This document shows positions 46,330 to 55,317 of a stretch of DNA of 64,000 nt, in pieces. Numbering within the stretch: the stretch's first letter is position 1; the number at the start of each line of letters is the position of its first letter. The DNA lies in NCBI RefSeq assembly GCF_003856525.1, contig NZ_RJVQ01000009.1, positions 1 through 64,000 on the forward strand. The letters run 5' to 3'. The translations under genes and the position numbers were made by a program. Source of the DNA: Vibrio viridaestus (GTDB lineage Bacteria; Pseudomonadota; Gammaproteobacteria; Enterobacterales; Vibrionaceae). The notes under the pieces were generated by a model that searched no databases, had not been told where the DNA came from, and was given only the letters and a program-made list of their open reading frames with translations.

Positions 46330-48062
46330 TATTTAAGGACAGGTACGTGCTTAGGTCTTAAAAATGTATTTTTAAGAAATCCTTTATCCAATTTCATTGA
46401 TTCAATAAATGCGTCTGCCATGGTAACACTGGTCATTTGTGACGGCGTAACCACATTCATAATGGCGTCATATCCTTCTTTACCTTTCATGGTATAAGCC
46501 GTTGATGTGCCGCAATAAATCTTTTCATCATCAATATTTACCCAAGCATTATCAATCCAGATTTTCAGCTCCCGAATACGATCATTAAAAGCATTCTGCG
46601 CCACATATTCAAACTCTAACCCATAGCAATAAGGAAAACTCCCGGTACCTGTACCTTCTACACCATTACTCAGAGCATTATTAATCGCGCCCTCTAACGT
46701 AGACCTTAATGAACTCCCGGTAATAAAATAAACGCCAATTGGTATAGCAAACGGCAAGAGTTTTCCGGCTATGTCAGCAGCGGTAATATCCCCAGGCTGC
46801 AACGAACACCTGACTCCACCGGCATTATGTAACCCAAACTGCACCGGAAAGCCGCGGCGCCTAGTAGCAAGGTAAAAGGACTTGGCAACAAGCGGAGCCA
46901 CATCACTAGGCCCTTTTTCATCAGCAATACGCACGTGACGTAATTTTTGGTCTAATACTGCAAGTTTGTCTTCATCTAAAGCTTGGACTTGCGGTAAGTA
47001 ATTTTCCCTTAATATCTTCTGTATATTAAGATCTTTCCTACATACCGAAATCAAAGGATGCCCATCGATCAAATCGCACACTTTATGATAGAGTTTTGTC
47101 TGCGACTCTTCTTCTCTATCGGCATCAATAAACAATCTACGACCAAGCAATAGTTGGTTTTTACCATTAAAAGAAATGACCTCACCATTGTCTGAAAAGT
47201 CGATATCACAATGCCCCACAGCCTGACCATAAAACCCAGACTGAACGATATAAGTGTTATTGATTTTTACGCCATAATCGTCCAACTTTTCGAGACCAAT
47301 GGCTGAATAGTCGCCTTGAAGTACATGACTGTGCCCGCCAATGATCAAGCTAATACCATCCACCTCTGCAGCTAATTCTTTATCAGCCTCATATCCAAGA
47401 TGACTAAGCAATATGATCTTATTAATACCGAGCGAATTCAGATAAGAAACAGTATTTTTTGCGACATGAGAAGAATCGACAAAAGGGGTATCCGGATCGG
47501 GATTTGAAATATCAGCCATACGATCGAGTGATAAACCGAATATTGCTAATTTTTCACCTTCAATGTCTTTAATAATTGACGATGCAATCGCCCTATCAGG
47601 ATTATAACTATGCACTCTAGGATTTGTTGATAAACGTAAATCCTTACTTTCAATCTCGTTTGAAAGATCCCAGTTTCCGGCCAAAATAGGGAAATTAGCC
47701 TGCTCTGCAAATGCGGCGAACAAATCATTACCAACGTCTAGTTCATGATTACCAACGGTCATCGCTTCAATGCCGAGTTCGTTAAGCATATGCGCATTAG
47801 CACTTCCCTTGAACAAAGAGAAAAACAATGTTCCCTGAAAACAGTCTCCAGCATGAAGAAATAAGAAATTTCGCTCTCGCAAAATAGCCTCTTCTCTCAT
47901 CTCTTCAACTTTCGTTTTGATACGAGAAAAGCCACCAGCACTTACATACGGCGTTAGGTGCTCGCCATCTATTTCAATCGACAAGGGCAACGAAATCGGT
48001 TCAAAGTAGGAATGGGTATCGTTTATGTGCGCGATAGTTAAAGAGAGTGCTGGTTTTGTCAT
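46329..48062 (-). CDS. UshA/5'-nucleotidase-like metallophosphoesterase without signal peptide
   Basis: The protein is 577 aa. The N-terminal metallophosphoesterase domain (about 7-330) has the metal-site motifs IAHINDTHSYF, HAGDCFQGT, TVGNHELDVGND and LIIGGHSHVLQGD. The C-terminal 5'-nucleotidase domain (about 360-560) has GLHNAGGVRCSLQPGDIT. Unlike UshA it lacks a signal peptide (MTKPALSLTIAHIN), so the enzyme should act in the cytoplasm unless exported otherwise. Probably dephosphorylates nucleotides, UDP-sugars or NAD. Confidence 0.9.
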   Translation of the reverse strand: MTKPALSLTIAHINDTHSYFEPISLPLSIEIDGEHLTPYVSAGGFSRIKTKVEEMREEAILRERNFLFLHAGDCFQGTLFFSLFKGSANAHMLNELGIEAMTVGNHELDVGNDLFAAFAEQANFPILAGNWDLSNEIESKDLRLSTNPRVHSYNPDRAIASSIIKDIEGEKLAIFGLSLDRMADISNPDPDTPFVDSSHVAKNTVSYLNSLGINKIILLSHLGYEADKELAAEVDGISLIIGGHSHVLQGDYSAIGLEKLDDYGVKINNTYIVQSGFYGQAVGHCDIDFSDNGEVISFNGKNQLLLGRRLFIDADREEESQTKLYHKVCDLIDGHPLISVCRKDLNIQKILRENYLPQVQALDEDKLAVLDQKLRHVRIADEKGPSDVAPLVAKSFYLATRRRGFPVQFGLHNAGGVRCSLQPGDITAADIAGKLLPFAIPIGVYFITGSSLRSTLEGAINNALSNGVEGTGTGSFPYCYGLEFEYVAQNAFNDRIRELKIWIDNAWVNIDDEKIYCGTSTAYTMKGKEGYDAIMNVVTPSQMTSVTMADAFIESMKLDKGFLKNTFLRPKHVPVLK

Positions 48063-48286
48063 AAGAATAACTACCTCTGTATAACTGCTTTACCAACGAG
48101 AGGCTCGTTTAGAAAATGCATAGGATTACCAAAACGTGATTGTACTCTAGATCCTGATAATAATCATTCTTATGCAATTTCAATGTGGAACAAAAGCGCG
48201 CAAGTTCATGAATTTTAAACAAGCTTATGGAAATAAATCTTTACCTCACCAATAATCGGATAAAAGGATGTCCGCAAAGGTGATAT

Positions 48287-49924
48287 ATGAAATTAGATAG
48301 AATTGAAATATCTGGCTTTCGAGGTATACGCCGTCTTTCTCTTTCCTTTGATGAGCTAACGACACTCATCGGCGAAAATACATGGGGTAAATCTTCTCTA
48401 CTCGACGCGCTTTCAATCGCACTACCAGCAAATGGTCTTCCTTATCAGTTTACATTGGAAGATTTCCATGTCGATTACGCTATTTCCCAACCTCAGACAC
48501 AAAATATCCAAATTATAATGAGCTTCGTCGCCAATGATCCTAAAGAAGTGAAAGCAGGACGATATCGTAAATTAAAACCTTTATGGCGACGCGATACTGA
48601 GGGTAACCAAAAAATTATTTATCGTATTAGTGGTTCGAGAGAGCAATACGATATCACCACAAAATACACGTTTCTCGATCTTCAGGGCAAGCCCATTACG
48701 CTTTCGGCTTCAGACAAATTTGCGCGTGAATTAATGAGCCTACATCCTGTCATTCGTCTTCAGGATTCCAGACGCTTTAATCGACCGTTTGATAAAGACC
48801 AACCGCAGGGCTACCATCCCAACGTAGAAAAAAGAATAAACAATACCTGCCGTCGCTTAATGGAGATACCAGGCCACGTTAATAAGGGAGAGATGAAAAG
48901 TAGTCTCAACGCAATGAACGCCCTGGTCGACCATTATTTTTCGTTCAAAAGTCATCATCGTAAAAACCCAAGAGTGGAACGAGACAGCATCGTCTATGCG
49001 AGTCCGTCAACAGAAAAAAGCTTCAGTGAGTTTTTAGCAGAAACGAACAACAAGCAAACCAGATTACTTTTTATGGGATTGCTCAATGCGTATTTGCAAG
49101 CTAAGGGGCCGCATGAATTAAGACGTTGCGCTAGACCTATATTGATAATAGAAGACCCTGAAGGCCGATTACACCCAACGCACCTTGCGCGTGCCTGGAA
49201 CCTATTATCACTACTGCCTATGCAAAAAATCCTGACGACCAATAGTGGCGATCTGTTGGGTTCAGTTCCCATACATTCAATTAGACGACTCATCAGAACT
49301 TCTGATAAAACGATAGCGCTATCCATAAATAGCACCAGTTTATCGCGAGACGACTTGCGTAAGGTTGGCTTTCATATACGCTTCCATCGCTCTAGCGCCC
49401 TTTTCGCTCGCTGCTGGCTATTGGTCGAAGGAGAAACAGAAGTATGGCTGTTTAGTGAATTGGCGAGACAGTGCGGTTATAACCTTATCGCTGAGGGTGT
49501 ACAAATCATTGAGTTTGCACAGTCAGGCCTGAAGTCGTTAATCAAAGTTGCCCGAGCTTTTGGTATAGACTGGCACGTTGTCGTGGATGGTGATGCTGCA
49601 GGAAAAAAATACGCCGATACAGTACACTCTTTACTAAAAGAAGAGCAACCACGTCACCGACTTACTGAGTTACCAGACAGGGATATCGAGCATTTTCTTT
49701 ATTCGCATGGCTTTGAAGCTTTCTTTAAAGAAATGGTAAAAATTCCTCTCGAACATCCTATTCCAGCTAAAAAAGTCGTTGCGAAAGTCCTTAAAAAACA
49801 TGCAAAGCCCGATTTAGCGTTAGCCATTGTTTCGCACTGTGAAGATGGCGGTATCGAGCGCATTCCTGTCCTTTTACGCTGGACACTAAAACGTGTGGTA
49901 ACAATGGCGAATGGGAATACTTAG
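48287..49924 (+). CDS. ybjD: OLD-family ATP-dependent endonuclease (YbjD type)
   Basis: The protein is 545 aa. The N-terminal ABC-type ATPase has FRGIRRLSLSFDELTTLIG and Walker A IGENTWGKSSLLDAL (about 28-43), with Walker B ARPILIIEDPEGRLHPTHLA (about 283). The C-terminal TOPRIM nuclease has LLVEGETEVWLFSEL (about 382) and VVDGDAAGKK (about 430). E. coli YbjD is similar in length and role unknown. Standalone (no UvrD-like partner next to it). Single gene with its own upstream region. Confidence 0.9.
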   Translation: MKLDRIEISGFRGIRRLSLSFDELTTLIGENTWGKSSLLDALSIALPANGLPYQFTLEDFHVDYAISQPQTQNIQIIMSFVANDPKEVKAGRYRKLKPLWRRDTEGNQKIIYRISGSREQYDITTKYTFLDLQGKPITLSASDKFARELMSLHPVIRLQDSRRFNRPFDKDQPQGYHPNVEKRINNTCRRLMEIPGHVNKGEMKSSLNAMNALVDHYFSFKSHHRKNPRVERDSIVYASPSTEKSFSEFLAETNNKQTRLLFMGLLNAYLQAKGPHELRRCARPILIIEDPEGRLHPTHLARAWNLLSLLPMQKILTTNSGDLLGSVPIHSIRRLIRTSDKTIALSINSTSLSRDDLRKVGFHIRFHRSSALFARCWLLVEGETEVWLFSELARQCGYNLIAEGVQIIEFAQSGLKSLIKVARAFGIDWHVVVDGDAAGKKYADTVHSLLKEEQPRHRLTELPDRDIEHFLYSHGFEAFFKEMVKIPLEHPIPAKKVVAKVLKKHAKPDLALAIVSHCEDGGIERIPVLLRWTLKRVVTMANGNT

Positions 49925-49931
49925 CCACATA

Positions 49932-50837
49932 TCATTTAATTAAAGAACGGCCTTGCATCATAGCCAGGCCTTCTCTCTTCACACAATCGATGAGGGGGTT
50001 ATCTTTACTGTCAGCTCTCCAGATGAAAGATAACGTACGTTCGATGTTTAGCTCTGGTGTATTAAGCACGGCTAATTGGCCCGCGTTCACAGAGTCTTTC
50101 ACTTCAAGCCAGGGCAAACAAGATATAGAAAGACTATTATTGACAACACTTTTTATTACCGGCACAAAATCGTATTCCCTCCACACATTGAGATGTCTAA
50201 TGTGCGGATAGATAGCGCTATCGAATACCGCACGTGTACCCGATCCCGGCTCACGTAGTACCCATTGCGCACTCTCTAACATTGAGAAGGTAACTTCAGA
50301 CTCAAATGCAAATGGGTGTGATGGCGAAGCAACGATGACAAGGTTATCCTTACACCATTCTGTTTGCATCAACCTTTGATCATCACAACGACCTTCAACT
50401 ACCCCCAAATCGCATTGAAAATTGAGCAGGTCGTTTATAACACCGTGTGTACTCTGGACCACAAAGTCGAGTCTTAATTCCGGAAACTTAGTATCCAACG
50501 AAGCGATTAGCTCTGGCATTAAATGCTCCGCTGGTGTTTGGCTGGCACAAACTCGAAGTAATCCACTAACTAATTGTTGATCAAGAAACCCGAGTTCTAT
50601 ATGTTTCGCATCCTGAAGTAGTTGTTTAACTCTGGGTCTTAGCCACATTCCCCAATAAGTTAACGACAAACGCTTTCCATGCCGTTCGAATAAAGGTCTA
50701 CCAAGTACTTTTTCGAGCTGCGCTAGCGACATACTTGTTGCAGACTGAGTTAACGATAACTTTTCAGCGGCCAAGCTTACACTTCCCGTTTCACATATCG
50801 CTTCAAACACTGCAAGCTGCTTTAAGGAAAACTTCAA
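49932..50837 (-). CDS. LysR-family regulator (YeiE-like)
   Basis: The protein is 301 aa. N-terminal winged helix (LKQLAVFEAICETGSVSLAAEKLSLTQSATSMSLAQLEKVL, about 5-45) and periplasmic-binding-like effector domain (about 90-290). Divergent from focA with a 190-bp gap that contains a palindrome with the T-N11-A feature, so it likely controls that gene. Ends 8 bases from the end of ybjD. Confidence 0.9.
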   Translation of the reverse strand: MKFSLKQLAVFEAICETGSVSLAAEKLSLTQSATSMSLAQLEKVLGRPLFERHGKRLSLTYWGMWLRPRVKQLLQDAKHIELGFLDQQLVSGLLRVCASQTPAEHLMPELIASLDTKFPELRLDFVVQSTHGVINDLLNFQCDLGVVEGRCDDQRLMQTEWCKDNLVIVASPSHPFAFESEVTFSMLESAQWVLREPGSGTRAVFDSAIYPHIRHLNVWREYDFVPVIKSVVNNSLSISCLPWLEVKDSVNAGQLAVLNTPELNIERTLSFIWRADSKDNPLIDCVKREGLAMMQGRSLIK

Positions 50838-50897
50838 AGGATCACCAGTTAGATTTATTGGGCTTACAAGGTCTTATTTTACTTAGTATTTTATTAG

Positions 50898-50914
50898 TAT
50901 CAATAATTTTGATA
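50898..50914. promoter_or_regulatory. Palindrome in the lysR/focA gap, candidate LysR operator
   Basis: TATCAA-TAATT-TTGATA is a 17-bp perfect inverted repeat with T-N11-A character, 61 bases before the lysR ATG and 114 before focA. It fits a LysR-type operator better than an FNR box (TTGAT-N4-ATCAA), whose half-sites point the other way. Confidence 0.5.
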
Positions 50915-51027
50915 TGGTTATTCAAAATTACAGATTTATCTAACCGTCATAAATTCGGTAATCTACGCTCAGTAATGTGCCTCAGCACACAGATTTTAAA
51001 ATTTTTTATTATTTTTGGAGAATGCGA

Positions 51028-51933
51028 ATGGGTAAAAATACAGATTTCTTCACCCCAGCAGAAATGATGGTCGAAGCGGAAAAATACGCCAGCGGCAAAA
51101 CTAAGAAGTCTACCAGCACCATTCTTGGTTTGGCTGCAATGGCTGGGTTATTCATTGGCTTGGCTTTTGTTTTCTACATCACGGTAACGACGGGCTCTTC
51201 TTCCGCAGGCGTTGCCTGGGGGATGTCCAAGTTTGTTGGTGGCGTTGTATTCAGCTTGGGGCTTATTTTAGTTGTAATTTGCGGCGCAGAGTTGTTCACC
51301 AGTTCAGTGTTAACCATTCTTGCATGGGCAAACAAAGAAATTAGCGGTGCTAAAATGTTCGGTATTTGGGGCAAAGTATACTTCGGTAACTTCTTAGGTG
51401 CGATGCTTCTCCTGCTCCTAGTGACTGGTGCCGGTTTGTACCAGACAGGAGGCGGACAATGGGGATTAAACGCGTTAAATATTGCACAACATAAGCTACA
51501 CCACACTTTTATCGAAGCTTTTACTCTGGGTATTTTGTGTAATTTATTAGTTTGTCTCGCTGTATGGTTAACATTCAGTTCACACAATGCATTTACGAAA
51601 GCATTTATGACTATTCTTCCGGTCGCGCTATTTGTATCTTCAGGTTTTGAGCACTGTGTTGCTAATATGTTTATGATACCACTCGGCATTACAATCCATG
51701 CTTTTGCACCGGAGACCTTCTGGTCCACTGTTGGTGTCGACGCTGCCCATTATGCTGACCTAACGATTGCTAACTTTATCTTTAAGAACCTCATTCCTGT
51801 CACTCTAGGTAACATTGTTGGCGGAGCTATTTTAGTCGGTATGTCTAACTGGTGTGTGTTTAGTCTTCCATATAAAAACAAACCTCATCATGATGAAAAA
51901 CCAGCCGAAGGTTCGTCCGTTACTGAACATTAA
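51028..51933 (+). CDS. focA: Formate/nitrite channel (FNT family, FocA-like)
   Basis: The protein is 301 aa from MGKNTDFFTPAEMMVEAEKYA; ATG 51028 has GGAG seven bases upstream. Six helices and the FNT motifs (FCGAELFTSS-type VICGAELFTSSVL; NFLGAMLLLLLV; SSGFEHCVANMFMIP; KNLIPVTLGNIVGGAI) are in order, with the channel His in the SSGFEHCVANMF loop. It probably moves formate or nitrite. Charged, His-rich C-terminus (KPHHDEKPAEGSSVTEH). Divergent from a LysR-type gene and followed by a strong terminator. Confidence 0.9.
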   Translation: MGKNTDFFTPAEMMVEAEKYASGKTKKSTSTILGLAAMAGLFIGLAFVFYITVTTGSSSAGVAWGMSKFVGGVVFSLGLILVVICGAELFTSSVLTILAWANKEISGAKMFGIWGKVYFGNFLGAMLLLLLVTGAGLYQTGGGQWGLNALNIAQHKLHHTFIEAFTLGILCNLLVCLAVWLTFSSHNAFTKAFMTILPVALFVSSGFEHCVANMFMIPLGITIHAFAPETFWSTVGVDAAHYADLTIANFIFKNLIPVTLGNIVGGAILVGMSNWCVFSLPYKNKPHHDEKPAEGSSVTEH

Positions 51934-51955
51934 TCAACATCTTGATAGATAAAAT

Positions 51956-51993
51956 AAAGGCGCCCGCAACACTGATGCTGCGGGCGCCTTTTT
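51956..51993. terminator. focA terminator
   Basis: AAAGGCGCCCGCA and TGCGGGCGCCTTT form a perfect 13-bp stem with a ten-base loop followed by TTTTTG, strong on both strands. It separates focA from yceI. Confidence 0.92.
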
Positions 51994-52007
51994 GTATTCA
52001 ATTTTTA

Positions 52008-52577
52008 TTATTGCTGAATACCTTCAACATACAAATGCATTTCGACTTTGTCGACAAGTCCCATTGCTTTAATGTCAAAATCAGCAAGATTCAACGTTGT
52101 TTCACCTTGGAAACCTGCACGCTTACCGCCCCATGGGTCATCACCAGCGCCGATAAATTCAGCATCGATTGTAACAGGCTTAGTTTTGCCATGAAGAGTT
52201 AAATCACCAGTAATCGCGATATCACCGTCACCCTTGTCTTCTACTTTTTTACTGACAAATGTCGCTGTAGGGTATTTACTTGCATCGATGAAATCGGCAC
52301 TTCTCAAGTGCTTATCACGTTCAGCATGGTTTGAATCTAAACTGGTTGTATCAACCTTAACAGAAACCTTCGATGAATCTATTGCTTCAGGATCGTAAGA
52401 GAATGTGCCCTCAAACGTATTAAAACGACCGATGGTGTAGCTATAACCCAAGTGACTTACTTTAAAGTTAATTGATGCGTGAGCACCTTGAGTATCGATA
52501 ACATAATCTGCAGCACTTGCTGCAAATGGGGTCGCTGAAGCCAGAGCTAGGCCTAAGACTAAAAGAGACTTCTTCAT
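52008..52577 (-). CDS. yceI: YceI family periplasmic protein
   Basis: The protein is 189 aa. A signal peptide (MKKSLLVLGLALASATPFAASA, about 22 aa) precedes a lipocalin-like beta-barrel that binds polyisoprenoid lipids (AHASINFKVSHLGYSYTIGRF; SSKVSVKVDTTSLDSNHAERD; LTLHGKTKPVTIDAEF). It overlaps the downstream edge of the cytochrome b561 gene, with which it forms the usual yceJ-yceI pair, suggesting a link to quinol chemistry. Confidence 0.95.
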   Translation of the reverse strand: MKKSLLVLGLALASATPFAASAADYVIDTQGAHASINFKVSHLGYSYTIGRFNTFEGTFSYDPEAIDSSKVSVKVDTTSLDSNHAERDKHLRSADFIDASKYPTATFVSKKVEDKGDGDIAITGDLTLHGKTKPVTIDAEFIGAGDDPWGGKRAGFQGETTLNLADFDIKAMGLVDKVEMHLYVEGIQQ

Positions 52578-53113
52578 TTTGTAACTCCTAACATTTTATT
52601 GAGGGTGTTGTCCTTGGAAATAAAGTGATGCTTTAACGCAGCTAAAGCATGTAATGAAACCATGATGATCAGAGTCCATGCTGCATACGTATGTATAACA
52701 CCCGCAATATCAGCCTGCTCTTGGAATAGTTGACCTGCTCCAGGAATATTGAACCAGTTAAATACCTCGATTGGACGACCGTCCTCAGTCGAAATGAGAT
52801 ACCCTGACACAAAAATTAAAAACAGATCCACATAGATAAAGTGGTGTACAGCATGCGCAAGTATCTGTTCGTATCGCTTGCCTTCAACCTTTGGTGATGA
52901 TGTTTTCAGCTTCCAAATAACACGGAAGATAGTTAAAAACGTTAACAGAATGCCGATTGATTTATGCCAATGAGGGGCCGTGTGATACCACTGGCTGTAA
53001 TAGGACAAATCAACCATCCACAAACCAACAGCAAACATGCCAATAACAAAAATCGCAGTCAGCCAGTGAATGATCCGGGCTGTTCTATTATACGTGGTAA
53101 CTGCTTGTCCCAT
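52574..53113 (-). CDS. yceJ: Cytochrome b561 family membrane protein (YceJ)
   Basis: The protein is 179 aa with four membrane helices. Haem-ligand His residues are at about 15 (RIIHWLTAIF), about 49 (APHWHKSIGILLTF), and in VIHTYAAWTLIIMVSLHALAALKHHF near 140-165. It should carry electrons with quinone or a small substrate. Its stop overlaps the yceI start by four bases, so the two are coupled. Confidence 0.93.
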   Translation of the reverse strand: MGQAVTTYNRTARIIHWLTAIFVIGMFAVGLWMVDLSYYSQWYHTAPHWHKSIGILLTFLTIFRVIWKLKTSSPKVEGKRYEQILAHAVHHFIYVDLFLIFVSGYLISTEDGRPIEVFNWFNIPGAGQLFQEQADIAGVIHTYAAWTLIIMVSLHALAALKHHFISKDNTLNKMLGVTK

Positions 53114-53369
53114 GACTGACTCCTTTCTCTATTGATGCCAAAGTGCATCCATGGATATATAAGTATTATGGATACAAGTATTTATCATTATCACATAAAG
53201 GAATAGTATTCTAATTTGACGATCTTATTCAAAATTTTTGAAGGTTTTGCATAGATATTGAACCGAATTCAGATTATTAATATTTACAAGCATTAAACAA
53301 TTCACACATAATCAGAATTTAGTCAGGTAAAATACAAAAAGTAAAAAATTTTTGCAGGAGTGCTAGACG

Positions 53370-54005
53370 TTGTTATTGGATGTATTGGTCCAGAGTGTGA
53401 ATGAGTTTCAAGTGGATTTTCGTCAACTTTGCGATAAACACTATCCTGCAATTCATAATCAGGGAATGACAGAGCACCATTTAGGGCTTGCTCTGGCCAG
53501 ACGTATGGCTCGTACACTTATTGAGTTCGGACACGGATGTGATTACCAACCACTCGATATCAACAGAAATGGTGATAAAGCGCCCCACTATCGCGTTACT
53601 TCAGATATTGGTACCGTTTGGGTTATTACTCATCATTTCGTTAATGCAAGTCAAACATACCGTAATCAAATACTCAAAAAAATCGCGATATGGCGAGAAG
53701 AATATGGTTATGCGATTCAACCTAACGATTTGTTACTGTTAGTATCCGATCATTGGATTAATCGTCAGACTCAGAGTAGGAACTTACTTCACTGGTGGAT
53801 GGGATCTTTACCGGATCATATTGAGGACTATCTTTCCCAAGGTATTACTTTGAAAGAATGTGATTCTCAACTCACTCAATCTTTAGATGAATATTTTCAG
53901 GCATCTCCCTGTTTTATAAAATATTCACACCCTTTACTTCGAAATAGAGACAATCTAAGTTTTAAAAAATACGTTCATCTGTACGCTGTTCTACAATGGG
54001 CATAA
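53370..54005 (+). CDS. Unrecognised 211-aa protein
   Basis: The protein is 211 aa, soluble, rich in Tyr, His and Trp (NLLHWWMGSLPDHIEDYL), with no signal peptide or membrane helix. The start is TTG at 53370 with GGAG nine bases upstream; no ATG is nearby. I do not recognise the family. A weakly DNA-binding-like N-terminus is possible (EHHLGLALARRMARTL), but no clear motif. Single gene between yceJ and the EAL gene. Confidence 0.65.
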   Translation: MLLDVLVQSVNEFQVDFRQLCDKHYPAIHNQGMTEHHLGLALARRMARTLIEFGHGCDYQPLDINRNGDKAPHYRVTSDIGTVWVITHHFVNASQTYRNQILKKIAIWREEYGYAIQPNDLLLLVSDHWINRQTQSRNLLHWWMGSLPDHIEDYLSQGITLKECDSQLTQSLDEYFQASPCFIKYSHPLLRNRDNLSFKKYVHLYAVLQWA

Positions 54006-54241
54006 TTAATTTGAACGATTAGTCAAAAATACCTTTAAAGTTGTCCAAATAATCAGGTTATTTTCATTTTAATATTTAACTATTAAATAACTATAGCTTT
54101 ATTGATAGATATATTGATTAATATTTAATCAATGATTTCATCTATTTTCTCAAATGATTTTTTTATTTCACATCTCCTAGCAATAGTTATCTGAGCTAAG
54201 GTCTCATATCGAGTAAATTTATACTAAAAAGCTTAGTTCAA

Positions 54242-54273
54242 AATATTGACAATGTCAGATAATTGTCAATATT
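54242..54273 (+). promoter_or_regulatory. 12-bp inverted repeat just before the EAL gene start
   Basis: AATATTGACAAT (54242-54253) and ATTGTCAATATT (54262-54273) are perfect inverted repeats around GTCAGATA. The repeat ends five bases before the EAL ATG, and no Shine-Dalgarno sequence follows it. It could be an operator, a hairpin that blocks ribosome access, or both. Confidence 0.6.
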
Positions 54274-54278
54274 ATTAA

Positions 54279-55112
54279 ATGAGTATAACAAAGCCCTCCA
54301 GAAAAGTATTTCGTGAGGAAAAAGTGCAGCAGATGAAATTTAAAAAAAATTCAGTTCTAGATGATGCAATCATAAAGCTCCAGGATGGAGGTTTTATTGC
54401 TCATTACAAGCATCTGACACTAAGAAGCGTGTTTCAACCGATATTCTCGCGCGAGCAGAAGATTGTTGGCGTTGAAGCGTTAGTTAGAATTAATAACGCG
54501 CAAAATAGCGCAATCAATCCTGAGGAATTTTTCCATTCAAAATTCGTCAGCGATCTAGATAAAAGTAATGTTGAGCATTTGAGTCGCTCGATTCACATTC
54601 GTAATTACTCAATATCGCACTTTAAGAATCTAAAATTGTTTCTCAACGTACTTCCCAACTCTAGCCATCTTTTAGAGACATCTGTCTATTTTGACGGCTC
54701 ATTATCCGACCGTTTAGCCCAATTAGAAATTGACCGTAATTTAGTCGTATTAGAAATAATGGAAATTGAATATGATAACGAACAACTTTTGTTTTCATCG
54801 ACTAAAGAGTTAGCACGCAGTGGATTCCGTATTGCAGTCGATGATTTTGGTTCCCATGCTTCAACAAAAGAGCGCGTCAATATTCTTCTACCCGATATCA
54901 TCAAAATGGACCGTTCATTGCTGACCGCTTACATGGCGGGTAATCAAATTCCACTTTTACAAGGTTTAGCATTTGCCAAACACAAAAACGCCCTAACAGT
55001 CATAGAAGGAATAGAAAGCGAAGCTCAATTTAAAGCAATGAGTGAACTTGATATCGATATGCACCAAGGATTTTATTTAGGAACTCCTCAATTTATTAAT
55101 TCCCTTCACTAG
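54279..55112 (+). CDS. EAL-domain c-di-GMP phosphodiesterase
   Basis: The protein is 277 aa, no membrane helix. Conserved EAL residues: GVEALVRINN (about 64-73; Glu of EAL), EIMEIEYD (about 167), IAVDDFGSH (about 188), IIKMDRSLL (about 207), VIEGIESEAQ (about 243) and QGFYLGTP (about 266). All metal and catalytic residues that I can check are present, although DDFGTG is changed to DDFGSH. Likely active. The start codon is 5 bases after a 12-bp inverted repeat. Single gene. Confidence 0.85.
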   Translation: MSITKPSRKVFREEKVQQMKFKKNSVLDDAIIKLQDGGFIAHYKHLTLRSVFQPIFSREQKIVGVEALVRINNAQNSAINPEEFFHSKFVSDLDKSNVEHLSRSIHIRNYSISHFKNLKLFLNVLPNSSHLLETSVYFDGSLSDRLAQLEIDRNLVVLEIMEIEYDNEQLLFSSTKELARSGFRIAVDDFGSHASTKERVNILLPDIIKMDRSLLTAYMAGNQIPLLQGLAFAKHKNALTVIEGIESEAQFKAMSELDIDMHQGFYLGTPQFINSLH

Positions 55113-55317
55113 TCTATTCAACGATTGTTGCAAGCTAAACTGATTGATAAATCCCCACTTATCATGCTTCATGATTAATATTCGAGCAGTTGCGCACAAG
55201 TTTGGCATATTCTACATAAATTTTTTTCACATTCAGCCGCTACGTAACCTATCTTTCTTTTAGAGGCTTATGCACTCTGAATAATATAATCAACGACGTT
55301 AGAGCGGAATATAAAAA

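Noticed and set aside
48154-48174. Fur-box-like TGATAATAATCATTC before ybjD
   Set aside because: The left half is perfect but the right half matches only 4 of 7 positions of the 7-1-7 consensus, and the region is AT-rich. Too weak beside the perfect Fur box at 13492-13510.
48287-49924. OLD nuclease as an anti-phage defence system (Gabija/class 2)
   Set aside because: No UvrD-like helicase or other defence gene is next to it, and its length and context match the ordinary YbjD protein.
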